Part shown: in pieces, positions 1 to 8,782 of the stretch
Layout: every line of letters starts with the position of its first letter
How positions within the stretch are numbered: the stretch's first letter is position 1
Assembly: GCF_000385375.1 (NCBI RefSeq)
Contig: NZ_ARVV01000001.1
Coordinates: 930,001-994,000, forward strand
Direction of reading: 5' to 3'
From: Methyloversatilis discipulorum
GTDB taxonomy: Bacteria; Pseudomonadota; Gammaproteobacteria; Burkholderiales; Rhodocyclaceae
Length of the DNA: 64,000 nucleotides
Translations under genes and position numbers: made by a program
Notes under the pieces: model-generated
Seen by the model: only the letters and a program-made list of their open reading frames with translations
Told to the model about the DNA's origin: nothing
Database searches by the model: none

Positions 1-1836
1 CCACAACTTGATTACGACAAGCGCTTCGCCGCGTCGCTGCAGAACCGCCCGGTGCTGCTGGGCTACTACTTCAGCGATCGGGGCGACGGACTGAGCACCG
101 GTGCGCTGCCCGACCCGGTGCTGCCGGCCGGGACTTTCCGTGGCCGCAACATCGCGTTTGCCAGTTTCAACAGCTTCGGTGCCAATCTGCCGCTGTTCCA
201 GGCGTCGGCACTCGGCGCCGGTCATTTCAATCCGCTGCCCGATTTCGACGGTCTCAACCGCCGCGTGCCGATGCTGGTCGAGTACAAGGGCGCCTACTAC
301 GAATCGCTGTCGCTGGCGGTCGTGCGCACCCTGCTGGGCAGCCCGAAGCTGGTGCCGGGTTACGCCGAGGGCGGGCTGTTCGGGGTGAGTGCCCGCGACT
401 ACGCCGGGCTGGAATGGCTGGAACTGCCGTCGGCGCGCGGAACCCTGCGTCTGCCGGTGGACGAGAACGTCGCCGCGCTGATTCCCTATCGCGGTCCGCA
501 GGGCAGCTTCGCTTACTACTCGCTTGCGGATGTGCTGGCCGGACGCACGCCGGTCGACGCGCTGAAGGGGCGTGTCGCCTTGCTGGGCACGACCGCGCCC
601 GGCCTGCTCGACCTGCGGGCGACACCGGTCGGCAGCACCTATCCGGGTGTGGAAATCCACGCCAACCTGATCGCCGGCATGCTGGATGGTCATATCAAGC
701 ACCGACCGCAGTACGTGACCGGATTCGACGTGGTCGTGCTGCTGCTGGTCGGCGGCCTGCTGCTGTGGGCGCTGCCGCGCATGTCCCCGATGAATGCCAC
801 GCTGCTGTCGGCGGGCATGCTGCTGCTGCTGCTGGGCATGAACTTCGCGTTCTGGCAGTTCGCCGACTTCGTGCTGCCGATCGCGGCCAGCCTGCTGCTG
901 GTAGTCGGGCTGTACGCGCTCAACATGTCTTACGGCTACTTCTTCGAATCGCGCTCGAAGCGGCAGTTCGCACGCATGTTCGGCCAGTACGTGCCGCCCG
1001 AACTGGTCGAGGAAATGAGCCGCAACCCCGAGCACTACAGCATGGAAGGTCGCAACGCCGAACTGACCATACTGTTTTCCGACATCCGCGGCTTCACCAG
1101 CATTTCGGAAGGGCTGGAACCGAAGCAATTGACGCAGCTCATGAACGAATACCTGGGTGCTATGACTTTCGTCATTCAGGATCAGCGCGGTACGCTCGAC
1201 AAATATATCGGCGACGCGATCATGGCCTTCTGGGGGGCGCCGGTGGACGATCCGGCGCACGCGATCCACGGGGTGACGGCCGCGTTGCAGATGCAGTCGA
1301 GACTGGCCGAACTGAACAGTCACCTGACCGCTCGCGGCTGGCCGGAGCTGAAGATAGGCATCGGTGTGAACACCGGCACGGTCACCGTCGGCGACATGGG
1401 GTCGCCGGTACGCAAGGCCTATACTGTGATGGGCGACGCGGTCAATCTGGCGTCACGCCTCGAAGGACTGACCAAACAGTATGGCGTGGGCATTCTCGTC
1501 GGCGATGAAACGCGGCGCGCCGTCAAGGGCGTCGTGTTCCGCGAGGTGGATCGCGTGCGGGTGAAGGGCAAGGACGAGCCGGTATCGATCTACGAGCCGC
1601 TGGCGATGGAAGCGGACTTCGATCGCGCGCGGCTGGAAGAGCTTAAGTTGTGGAATCAGGCGCTGCGCCAGTTCAGGAATCAGGAGTGGGATCAGGCCGA
1701 ACTGACACTGTTCAACCTGCAGCGCATGGACCCGGGGTGCGTGCTGTATGGCTCCTACGCGGAGCAGATCGGACACTATCGCCGTTCGCCGCCCGGCAAG
1801 GGCTGGGACGGGGTGCGCACCTTCGATACGAAGTAG
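1..1836 (+). CDS. CHASE2-domain class III adenylate/guanylate cyclase (5' end outside window)
   Basis: Membrane sensor that would make cAMP (or cGMP) in response to an extracytoplasmic signal. The frame is open from base 1, so the N-terminus is missing and 611 residues are visible. Roughly residues 1-235 are the end of a CHASE2 sensor domain. Three hydrophobic segments follow (about 242-258, 267-284, 290-307), then a class III cyclase domain from about 350. FSDIRGFTS carries the first metal aspartate (about D361), DKYIGD the adenine-selecting lysine and second metal aspartate, and VNLASR the transition-state Asn and Arg. The catalytic set looks complete. A class II cyclic-nucleotide phosphodiesterase starts 58 bp downstream, so synthesis and breakdown are encoded together. 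Adenylate rather than guanylate specificity is inferred from the lysine only. Confidence 0.92.
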   Translation, partial: PQLDYDKRFAASLQNRPVLLGYYFSDRGDGLSTGALPDPVLPAGTFRGRNIAFASFNSFGANLPLFQASALGAGHFNPLPDFDGLNRRVPMLVEYKGAYYESLSLAVVRTLLGSPKLVPGYAEGGLFGVSARDYAGLEWLELPSARGTLRLPVDENVAALIPYRGPQGSFAYYSLADVLAGRTPVDALKGRVALLGTTAPGLLDLRATPVGSTYPGVEIHANLIAGMLDGHIKHRPQYVTGFDVVVLLLVGGLLLWALPRMSPMNATLLSAGMLLLLLGMNFAFWQFADFVLPIAASLLLVVGLYALNMSYGYFFESRSKRQFARMFGQYVPPELVEEMSRNPEHYSMEGRNAELTILFSDIRGFTSISEGLEPKQLTQLMNEYLGAMTFVIQDQRGTLDKYIGDAIMAFWGAPVDDPAHAIHGVTAALQMQSRLAELNSHLTARGWPELKIGIGVNTGTVTVGDMGSPVRKAYTVMGDAVNLASRLEGLTKQYGVGILVGDETRRAVKGVVFREVDRVRVKGKDEPVSIYEPLAMEADFDRARLEELKLWNQALRQFRNQEWDQAELTLFNLQRMDPGCVLYGSYAEQIGHYRRSPPGKGWDGVRTFDTK

Positions 1837-1894
1837 ACGGACGAGATTGACGTACCAGATTGGCTTACGAAATCGACTTACACGCGGGAAACAG

Positions 1895-2662
1895 ATGAGG
1901 ATACGGGTGCTCGGTTGCAGTGGTGGCATAGGGGGAGCGCATCTGCGCACCACGTCGCTGCTCGTCGACGACGACATCCTGATTGACGCCGGAACCGGTG
2001 TCGGTGATCTGTCGATCGCCGAGCTGGCACGCATCGACCACGTGTTCGTCACCCACAGCCATCTCGATCACATCGCCTGCCTGCCGCTGATGGTCGATAC
2101 GGTGGGCGAACTGCGTTCGCGTCCGCTTACCGTATGGACCACCGCGCCGACGCTCGAAGTGCTGCGGCGCCACATCTTCAACTGGTCGATCTGGCCCGAT
2201 TTCACCGAAATCCCGTCGGTCGAGCGACCGTTCATGACCTTCCGCGAGCTGCGTGTCGGCGACGAGATCGACATGGGCAGCCGGGCGATCCGCGTGCTGC
2301 CGGCGCAGCACACGGTGCCGGCAGTTGGCTACGCGGTGCGTTCGTCCGGCGGCACGCTGGCCTTTTCCGGCGACACCACCGTGTGCGATGAATTCTGGGA
2401 CGCCGTCAATGCGTTGCCTGACCTTCGCCATCTGATCATCGAAACCGCCTTTCCCGACCGCGACCGCCAGCTTGCCGTGATGTCGCGCCACCTGTGCCCG
2501 GACATGCTTGCCGGCGAGCTGGAGAAGCTGCGTCACCCGGCCGATATCTATATCACCCATCTGAAACCAAGCCAGATGGACATGACCATGCGCGAGATTG
2601 CCGACACACTCGGCTCGCGCAAGCCGCACATGTTGCGCAACAATCATGTTTTCGACTTCTGA
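1895..2662 (+). CDS. Class II 3',5'-cyclic-nucleotide phosphodiesterase, metallo-beta-lactamase fold
   Basis: Predicted 255-residue hydrolase of cAMP/cGMP. The start MRIRVLGCSGG gives the usual first beta strand of the fold; the frame is open further upstream but that part overlaps the cyclase. The metal motif THSHLDHIACLPL matches the class II cyclic-nucleotide phosphodiesterase signature (HxHLDHxxxLP). Later metal ligands are visible in FSGDTT and ITHLKP. No signal peptide is seen, so it should act in the cytoplasm. It lies directly after the cyclase and before a GAF-ATPase and an HD-GYP protein. A generic MBL-fold hydrolase is the alternative, but the motif and neighbour favour cyclic nucleotide turnover. 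Confidence 0.85.
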   Translation: MRIRVLGCSGGIGGAHLRTTSLLVDDDILIDAGTGVGDLSIAELARIDHVFVTHSHLDHIACLPLMVDTVGELRSRPLTVWTTAPTLEVLRRHIFNWSIWPDFTEIPSVERPFMTFRELRVGDEIDMGSRAIRVLPAQHTVPAVGYAVRSSGGTLAFSGDTTVCDEFWDAVNALPDLRHLIIETAFPDRDRQLAVMSRHLCPDMLAGELEKLRHPADIYITHLKPSQMDMTMREIADTLGSRKPHMLRNNHVFDF

Positions 2663-2714
2663 CCACTCGGCGCGCCAGGACGGCCGCTCGGGTCGGCGGT
2701 AACGGGGTGAACAA

Positions 2715-5087
2715 ATGAGTGCAGTACTACCGCCGGCCAGCGATCTGGGCGCGATGAGCGATGTGTCGAGCCGGCTGGCGTTCTTCAAGAATCTGCAGGG
2801 CGTGACGACCAAGATTCACGCCACCACCAATATCGACGAAATCATGCTTGAACTGTCGCAGGAAATTTCTGCGCTGTTCAACGCGGACCGCCTGACCATC
2901 TACGTGCTGGGCGACGACCGGTCGACCATCGTATCCAAGGTCAAGACCGGCCTGAATTCGTTCAAGGATCTGCGCCTGCCGCTCACCGAGCAGTCGATTG
3001 CCGGTTTCGTCGGCATGAGCCGCAAGCTGCTCAATATCCGCGATGTCTACGATGAGGCCGAGCTGAGGTCGCATTCGGCCAGCCTGAAGTTCCTCGATGG
3101 CGTGGACAAGAAGACCGGCTACCGCACCAAGCAGATGCTGGTCGCGCCGATTCTCGACCCGGAAAAGAAGGATCTGCTGGGCGTGGTCCAGCTGATCAAC
3201 AACAAGTCCGGCCAGCCCTTCTCGGCGCTGGCCGAAGAAGGCCTGCTGAGCATGGCCCACACGCTGGCGGTGGCTTTCCAGCAACGCAGCAAGCCGACGC
3301 ACGTGGTCAAGTCGAAATACGACTACCTGGTCGTCGATGGCGTCATGTCGCCGCAGGAATTCGATCTTGCCTCGCGTGCGGCACGGCGCAAGGGCGTCGA
3401 TGTCGAGGACGTGCTGATACGCGATTTCCAGGTCAAGCAGCAGGCGATCGGCGCGTCGCTGTCGAAGTTCTTCGGTGTTGCCTACGAGCCCTTCAAGCCC
3501 GAGCGGGTGAAGCCCTTCGACCTGATCAGAAACCTGAAGCGCGAGTACCTCGAAGAGCAGCAATGGGTGCCGGTGGAGGACTCCAGCGAAGGCATCGTCG
3601 TCGTTGCGCTCGACCCGGAGAAGGTGAAGGGTGCGCGCGTCGTCAACAACATCTTCCCGAAGGCCAAGCTGGTCTTCCGCGTCACCACCACGAAGGAATT
3701 CGTGCAGACGCTGGATCAGTTCTACGGCTCGACGATGGACGACACCAGCGTCGGCGACCTGCTGTCCGACATGCTGGAAGAGGACGAGGTGCACGACGTT
3801 GGTGGCGACGACGTCACGGCCGCTGCCGACAACGAACTGGTCCGGCTTGTTAACAAGATCATCATCGACGCCTACCAGCAGGGCGCATCCGACATCCACA
3901 TCGAACCGCGGCCGGGCAAGGACAAGACCCAGGTCCGCTTCCGCAAGGACGGCACGCTGCACCCCTATATCGAGGTGCCGGCGAGCTATCGCAGCGCGCT
4001 GGTCACCCGCCTGAAGATCATGTGCGACCTCGACATCTCCGAGCGTCGCAAGCCGCAGGACGGCAAGATCAAGTTCCGCAAGTTCGGCCCGCTGGACATC
4101 GAACTGCGGGTGGCCACCATTCCGTCGGCCGGCGGCGTCGAGGACGTGGTGATGCGTATCCTCGCCGCCGGCGAACCGATACCGATCGACAAGCTGGGCG
4201 TACTGCCGCACAACCTGTCGCGACTGAAGGAAGCGGTGAGCAAGCCCTACGGCCTGTTCTTCGTATGCGGTCCGACCGGCTCCGGCAAGACGACCACGCT
4301 GCATTCCATCCTCAGCCACATCAACACGCCGGAAACCAAGATCTGGACCGCCGAGGATCCGGTCGAAATCACGCAGAAGGGTCTGCGTCAGGTACAGATC
4401 AACAAGAAGGCCGGGCTCGATTTCGCCGCCATCATGCGCGCCTTCCTGCGCGCCGATCCTGACGTGATCATGGTTGGCGAAATGCGCGACAAGGAAACCG
4501 TGGCCATCGGCATCGAAGCGTCGCTGACCGGTCACCTGGTGTTCTCGACGCTGCATACCAACAGCGCGCCGGAATCCATCGTCCGCCTGCTCGACATGGG
4601 CATGGACCCGTTCAACTTCGCCGACGCGCTGCTCGGCGTCCTGGCCCAGCGGCTGGCCAAGCGCCTGTGTCCGAAGTGCAAGGAGGCCTATCACCCGGAC
4701 GCCGCCGAAATGAAGCACTTCCTTGAGGAGTACTGCGAGGAGCTGCGCAATACCGCCGACTTCAAGGTCGATGCGGAAGGGGCGATGGATCGCGTGTTCA
4801 AGGGCTGGATCAAGGCCTACGCCGACGACAAGGGGCGCTTCACGCTGTACCGGCCGAAGGGCTGTCCGGACTGCAGCAATACCGGCTACCGCGGCCGCCT
4901 CGGCCTGCATGAACTGATGCTCGGCACTGACCGCATCAAGAAGAACATCCAGGAGCGCGAACGCGTCGCCACGATGCTCGCCACGGCACTGGAAGAGGGC
5001 ATGCGTACGCTGAAGATGGACGGCATGGAAAAGGTGCTGTCCGGGCTGACCGACATGAAGCAGGTCCGCGCGGTCTGCATCAAGTAG
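2715..5087 (+). CDS. GAF-domain GspE/PilB-type secretion ATPase
   Basis: A 790-residue hexameric motor ATPase of the type II secretion/type IV pilus family with an added sensor. Residues about 15-200 form a GAF domain, about 205-330 the GspE/MshE N-terminal domain, and 375-770 the ATPase. Walker A is GPTGSGKTTT from G519; the Asp box and Walker B (DPDVIMVGEMRD) follow. A tetracysteine zinc site is present: CPKC near 652 and CPDC from 717. GGGGTGA precedes the ATG. Canonical PilB is about 570 residues, so the extra length is the GAF domain, which suggests control by a small ligand such as a cyclic nucleotide. No PilC or PilD gene is next to it. It shares the strand with the HD-GYP gene 13 bp downstream. 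Confidence 0.93.
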   Translation: MSAVLPPASDLGAMSDVSSRLAFFKNLQGVTTKIHATTNIDEIMLELSQEISALFNADRLTIYVLGDDRSTIVSKVKTGLNSFKDLRLPLTEQSIAGFVGMSRKLLNIRDVYDEAELRSHSASLKFLDGVDKKTGYRTKQMLVAPILDPEKKDLLGVVQLINNKSGQPFSALAEEGLLSMAHTLAVAFQQRSKPTHVVKSKYDYLVVDGVMSPQEFDLASRAARRKGVDVEDVLIRDFQVKQQAIGASLSKFFGVAYEPFKPERVKPFDLIRNLKREYLEEQQWVPVEDSSEGIVVVALDPEKVKGARVVNNIFPKAKLVFRVTTTKEFVQTLDQFYGSTMDDTSVGDLLSDMLEEDEVHDVGGDDVTAAADNELVRLVNKIIIDAYQQGASDIHIEPRPGKDKTQVRFRKDGTLHPYIEVPASYRSALVTRLKIMCDLDISERRKPQDGKIKFRKFGPLDIELRVATIPSAGGVEDVVMRILAAGEPIPIDKLGVLPHNLSRLKEAVSKPYGLFFVCGPTGSGKTTTLHSILSHINTPETKIWTAEDPVEITQKGLRQVQINKKAGLDFAAIMRAFLRADPDVIMVGEMRDKETVAIGIEASLTGHLVFSTLHTNSAPESIVRLLDMGMDPFNFADALLGVLAQRLAKRLCPKCKEAYHPDAAEMKHFLEEYCEELRNTADFKVDAEGAMDRVFKGWIKAYADDKGRFTLYRPKGCPDCSNTGYRGRLGLHELMLGTDRIKKNIQERERVATMLATALEEGMRTLKMDGMEKVLSGLTDMKQVRAVCIK

Positions 5088-5100
5088 CGCGCCGCCGCAC

Positions 5101-6735
5101 ATGGACAAGTTCGACGACCTGTTGCGGCGCTTCGAGGATCTCAATGAGATCGGCGCCGCACTGTCGAACGAACGCAATATCGAAGCACTGCTCGAAAAGA
5201 TTCTGCTCGCCGCCAAAGCCATTACCCACGCCGACGGCGGCACGCTTTACCGCACCGACGAAAGTGGCGAGCACCTGCGCTTCGAAATCATGCGCACCGA
5301 CTCGATCGGCATCGCGATGGGCGGTACCAGCGGCAAGCGCATCGTGTTTCCGCCGCTGCCGCTGCATCTGCCGGGCGGCCTGCCGAATCTGTCCATGGTC
5401 GCCGCCTACTGCGCGCTGAACCGCTGTACCGTCAATATCGCCGACGCCTACGCGGCCGAGGGCTTCGACTTCTCGGGCACTCGCGCTTTCGATGCCCGCA
5501 CCGGCTACCGTTCGACCAGCTTCCTGACGGTGCCGATGATGAACCACGAAGGTCGGGTCATTGGCGTGCTGCAACTGATCAATGCCGTCAGTCCGCGGAC
5601 CGGCGAGGTCGGCGTGTTTTCCGATTCCGACCGGCGGCTGGCCGAGTCGCTCGCGTCGCAGGCCGCCATCGCACTGACCAACCGGCAACTGGTGAGTCAG
5701 CTCGAAGCGCTGTTCGAATCCTTCATCACGCTGATCAACAACGCGATCGACGAAAAGTCGCCCTACACCGGCGGCCATTGCCAGCGCGTACCGACGTTGA
5801 CCATGATGCTGGCCGAGGCGGTCAATGACACGACCGAAGGCCCGCTGGCCGACTTCACGATGACCGACGCCGACCGCTACGAGCTGAAGATCGCCGGCCT
5901 GCTGCACGACTGCGGGAAGGTGACCACGCCGGTGCACGTGGTCGACAAGGCGACCAAGCTGCAGACCATATTCGACCGCATCCAACTGGTCGACGCGCGC
6001 TTCGAACTGATACGCCGCGACATCGAACTCGCCACCCTGCGCCGGCAAGTGGCGCTCGGGCCGGACGCGACGCCTGCCATGCGGGAACGGATCGAGCGCG
6101 ACGGTACCGATCTGCTCAACGAGGTGGAGGCCGACCGCGCCTTCCTGCGTCAGGCGAATATCGGCTCGGAGCGCATGAGCGACGCTGACGTCGAGCGGGT
6201 GCACGCGATCGCACGGCGCTGGTCGTGGGCCGACGCCCACGGCGTCGCCCATCCCTGCCTCAGCGCCGACGAGGTCGAGAACCTGACGATACGCGCCGGC
6301 ACGCTGACCGGCGCAGAGCGCGAAATCATCAATTACCACATCGTGTCGACGATACGCATGCTCGAATCGCTGCCCTGGCCGCGCCACCTGACCAATGTGC
6401 CGGAGTACGCCGGTGGCCATCATGAACGGATGGACGGCAAGGGCTACCCGCGCGGTCTGACCCGCGAGCAGATGAGCGTGCAGGCCCGCGTGATGGGCAT
6501 CGCCGACATCTTCGAAGCGCTGACCGCAAAGGACAGGCCGTACAAGCGGCCGATGAAGCTCTCGGAAGCGCTGCAAATCCTCGGCAAGTTCCGCCTCAAC
6601 GGCCACATCGACCCCGACCTGTTCGACGTGTTCGTGCGCCAGCAGGTCTATCTGCGCTACGCGGAGACCTATCTCGACCCCGAACAGATCGACGACGTCG
6701 ATCTCCATGCCATCCCCGGCTACTCCGTGAACTGA
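5101..6735 (+). CDS. GAF-HD-GYP cyclic-di-GMP phosphodiesterase-like protein
   Basis: A 544-residue protein likely to degrade cyclic-di-GMP. Residues about 20-200 are a GAF domain and about 215-520 an HD-GYP domain. The HD dyad is in LLHDCGK (H269) and the signature HHERMDGKGYP (GYP at 448-450) is intact. The spacing between the two is about 175 residues, far more than the usual roughly 60; the extra stretch (about 285-400) is charged and probably helical. No signal peptide or membrane segment is seen. The gene starts 13 bp after the secretion ATPase with no clear Shine-Dalgarno, which suggests coupling. Its placement just before pilA suggests pilus control by c-di-GMP (inference). Confidence 0.9.
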   Translation: MDKFDDLLRRFEDLNEIGAALSNERNIEALLEKILLAAKAITHADGGTLYRTDESGEHLRFEIMRTDSIGIAMGGTSGKRIVFPPLPLHLPGGLPNLSMVAAYCALNRCTVNIADAYAAEGFDFSGTRAFDARTGYRSTSFLTVPMMNHEGRVIGVLQLINAVSPRTGEVGVFSDSDRRLAESLASQAAIALTNRQLVSQLEALFESFITLINNAIDEKSPYTGGHCQRVPTLTMMLAEAVNDTTEGPLADFTMTDADRYELKIAGLLHDCGKVTTPVHVVDKATKLQTIFDRIQLVDARFELIRRDIELATLRRQVALGPDATPAMRERIERDGTDLLNEVEADRAFLRQANIGSERMSDADVERVHAIARRWSWADAHGVAHPCLSADEVENLTIRAGTLTGAEREIINYHIVSTIRMLESLPWPRHLTNVPEYAGGHHERMDGKGYPRGLTREQMSVQARVMGIADIFEALTAKDRPYKRPMKLSEALQILGKFRLNGHIDPDLFDVFVRQQVYLRYAETYLDPEQIDDVDLHAIPGYSVN

Positions 6736-6780
6736 CGTTTTTTGTCACATGCTGCCGGTGAACGGCAGGACAAAAGCATC

Positions 6781-6826
6781 TGTGTCGAACTGTGTCTCGG
6801 CGCCCGAAACAAAAAATCCTTGTGTT
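6781..6826 (+). promoter_or_regulatory. Possible PilR-type enhancer repeats upstream of pilA
   Basis: TGTGTC occurs at 6781-6786 and 6791-6796, exactly one helical turn apart, and TGTGTT at 6821-6826. PilR sites in pseudomonads have a (C/G)TGTC core. The repeats lie about 30-75 bp upstream of the sigma-54 element, a suitable enhancer position. No pilR gene is in the window, so the binding protein is inferred. Confidence 0.4.
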
Positions 6827-6854
6827 TCAGCGAACTGTAAAAAAGTGCTAAAGC

Positions 6855-6870
6855 TGGCACCCGCCTTGCT
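6855..6870 (+). promoter_or_regulatory. Sigma-54 promoter of pilA
   Basis: TGGCAC-N5-TTGCT matches the -24/-12 consensus, with GG at 6856-6857 and GC at 6868-6869 correctly spaced. Transcription should start near 6880, leaving a leader of about 43 bases before the pilA ATG. Sigma-54 control of the major pilin is classical for PilS/PilR systems. Confidence 0.85.
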
Positions 6871-6923
6871 CGATATCACCCTGAGCGCAGTCGCGCCCGT
6901 TCCGTTCAATACAGGAGAGAGTG

Positions 6924-7379
6924 ATGAAAAAGGTTCAGCAAGGTTTCACCCTGATCGAACTGATGATCGTGGTCGCGATCATCGGCATTCTGGCGGCGAT
7001 CGCGATCCCGCAGTATCAGGATTATGTGACGCGTGCGAAGTGGTCGGACGCGATCCGGGCGCTGGATTCGACCCGCACGGCGACAGCACTTTGCATTCAG
7101 AATAACGCGGGTGACCCGACATCCTGCAGCACGGACGCCAACATCGGTACTGTGATGCCGACCTCCGCGTCCGCAGGTGCCGTTACTATCGCACGAGGCA
7201 CCTTTACAGCTGGTTCCGGTGGGACTGGGGGTACTGCTGTGTTTACGCTCACGGGTGGCCCGTCGCTTGGCAGTTGCGTCGTGACGGCAACTGGAACGGT
7301 TGGCGCGTCGCAGATTGCGTGGCGGTATGCCAATACTGGTACCGGCTGCTCGAAGAACAAGACGGGTGTGGGTACCTAA
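6924..7379 (+). CDS. pilA: Type IV major pilin (PilA-like)
   Basis: A 151-residue prepilin. The leader MKKVQQG is followed by FTLIELM, so prepilin peptidase would cut after Gly7 to give N-methyl-Phe1 and Glu5 in the mature protein. The next 25 or so residues form the hydrophobic spine helix. Four later cysteines (CIQNN, TSCS, GSCV, GCSK) could form the disulphide loops of the globular head. The ATG at 6924 is preceded by AGGAGAG; a GTG three bases earlier is also in frame. A sigma-54 promoter lies upstream and a strong terminator just after the stop. The protein ends in TGVGT, and the next gene encodes a candidate pilin oligosaccharyltransferase. Confidence 0.95.
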   Translation: MKKVQQGFTLIELMIVVAIIGILAAIAIPQYQDYVTRAKWSDAIRALDSTRTATALCIQNNAGDPTSCSTDANIGTVMPTSASAGAVTIARGTFTAGSGGTGGTAVFTLTGGPSLGSCVVTATGTVGASQIAWRYANTGTGCSKNKTGVGT

Positions 7380-7381
7380 TC

Positions 7382-8734
7382 TTGCCGTGCGAAGTAGGAA
7401 AGCTCCCGCTGGTCGGGAGCTTTTTTTTTCTTTTTTCCGTCTCTCCGCTGCTTGACGGCCTTGGTTCTCCAATCCCGGCGCACGATCTTGCAAGGCTTGC
7501 GCAACTCGTGCTGTTCTTGGCGCTTGTCCTTTATCTGCCGCCACCATCCCGTATTGCCCTCAGTGTTGTCGCTGGCGAGTTTTTGTTCGTCGCGGCTATC
7601 CACTGGAATGCAGGCAGATGGGCTTGGATCGAGGTATTGCATCTAGCCGTCATGATCCTTGTCGCAGATGGACTGCGACAGTCACTTGGCACAGGATCGG
7701 CCAAGCGGATTTCTGCGCTCACGGCAATGGCCGTCGCTGTCTATCTTTGTCTTGGTCTGCTGCCCAGATGGGCTAGCCTTCTGTTTGCCCACGTCGCTTT
7801 CGTACCCCACGAGTTCTTTCCAGGATTCTCGAATGCCCGGTTTTTTGGTCATTGGGTGACGATTTCGCTGCCCGTTCTCGTTGCCGCCAGTTGCGAAGCA
7901 AGCACAAGGAAAGTTGCCTTCCTCACCGCAGTCATCGCATCGCTTTGGGTTTCATTCGGTTTGGCCTCCGGTACGCGAGGAACCTGGGTTTCAGTCATCG
8001 CTATGTGCGGATTGCTCGCGGTGTGCGGTGACATCGGTCGGAGGCAGTTGTATCGGACTCTTGCGGTGCTTGCTGCCGGTGGAATCCTCTACGCAGTGAT
8101 GTTCCACGGCTTAGTCGTATCGCCCGCACAGGACGCCTCCGTAGCGGGAAGGCTGACAAAACCCGACCCGCTCTCCGGTCGATCAGAGCTATGGTCGGAT
8201 GCCATTTGGGGCATTCTGCGCGCTCCGCTCTCCGGCCACGGACCCATGTCTTTCGCCGACTCGGTCAGTCGGATCGCAGCCCATCCGCACAACAGCCTGC
8301 TGCAGTTGTGCTTCGAATGGGGAATCCCTTTGGCATTTATTGTGGTTGCTGTCTTCTCCTGGAAGCTGTCCGCGGGTGTCCGAAAGGCCATGCGACGAGG
8401 CACACACGTGGAACTTGCACTGTGCATCGCCTTGTTCGGTGCTGTCGTTCACTCCATGGTCGATGGCGTACTCGTCATGCCGCATGGGCAAGTGTGGTTC
8501 TTGCTGTTCTGCGGATTCTTGCTGTCGCTCACTGATTCCGATTCATCTGCGGACACTTTGCGAACGCCCAACACGCGTTTGCGGCACGGAATGAGTCTGA
8601 CTTGTGCGGCAGCCCTATGTGTGCTGATTGCGCCCGAACTGCAAAACCTTACTCACTGGGAGAATTCATCTCTGGCTTCTACTGAGGGTGGGAGATTCCT
8701 GCCGCGCTTCTGGATTCAGGGAATTGTGCCCTGA
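7382..8734 (+). CDS. Wzy_C/O-antigen-ligase-like membrane protein, candidate pilin oligosaccharyltransferase
   Basis: About 450 residues with roughly ten hydrophobic segments. The Wzy_C-type signature is visible as GRSELW, then GHGPMSF and HPHNSLLQ. Family members are O-antigen ligases, polymerases and TfpO/PglL oligosaccharyltransferases. Lying directly behind a pilin gene is the arrangement of Pseudomonas tfpO, whose product glycosylates the pilin C-terminus. The start is unresolved: there is no in-frame ATG near the beginning. TTG 7382 keeps the first hydrophobic segment but runs through the pilA terminator; GTG 7508 avoids it and loses that segment. GC content is visibly lower than in neighbouring genes, suggesting acquisition. 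Confidence is high for the family, moderate for the substrate and low for the start. Confidence 0.75.
   Translation: MPCEVGKLPLVGSFFFLFSVSPLLDGLGSPIPAHDLARLAQLVLFLALVLYLPPPSRIALSVVAGEFLFVAAIHWNAGRWAWIEVLHLAVMILVADGLRQSLGTGSAKRISALTAMAVAVYLCLGLLPRWASLLFAHVAFVPHEFFPGFSNARFFGHWVTISLPVLVAASCEASTRKVAFLTAVIASLWVSFGLASGTRGTWVSVIAMCGLLAVCGDIGRRQLYRTLAVLAAGGILYAVMFHGLVVSPAQDASVAGRLTKPDPLSGRSELWSDAIWGILRAPLSGHGPMSFADSVSRIAAHPHNSLLQLCFEWGIPLAFIVVAVFSWKLSAGVRKAMRRGTHVELALCIALFGAVVHSMVDGVLVMPHGQVWFLLFCGFLLSLTDSDSSADTLRTPNTRLRHGMSLTCAAALCVLIAPELQNLTHWENSSLASTEGGRFLPRFWIQGIVP
7399..7436 (+). terminator. Rho-independent terminator after pilA
   Basis: The 10-bp stem AAAGCTCCCG / CGGGAGCTTT with loop CTGGT (7399-7423) runs into a tract of nine T and further T-rich sequence. 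It lies 20 bp after the pilA stop and, unusually, inside the open frame of the next gene. Confidence 0.93.
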
Positions 8735-8782
8735 TTCAGCACAGCTTCCTCAAAAGATGGATCTGTCGACGCAACGTGACGG

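Noticed and set aside
2727..5243. 838-codon open frame on the minus strand over the GspE-like gene
   Set aside because: Composition is that of an antisense shadow (His, Asp, Gln, Arg rich) and the plus strand encodes a complete ATPase with catalytic motifs.
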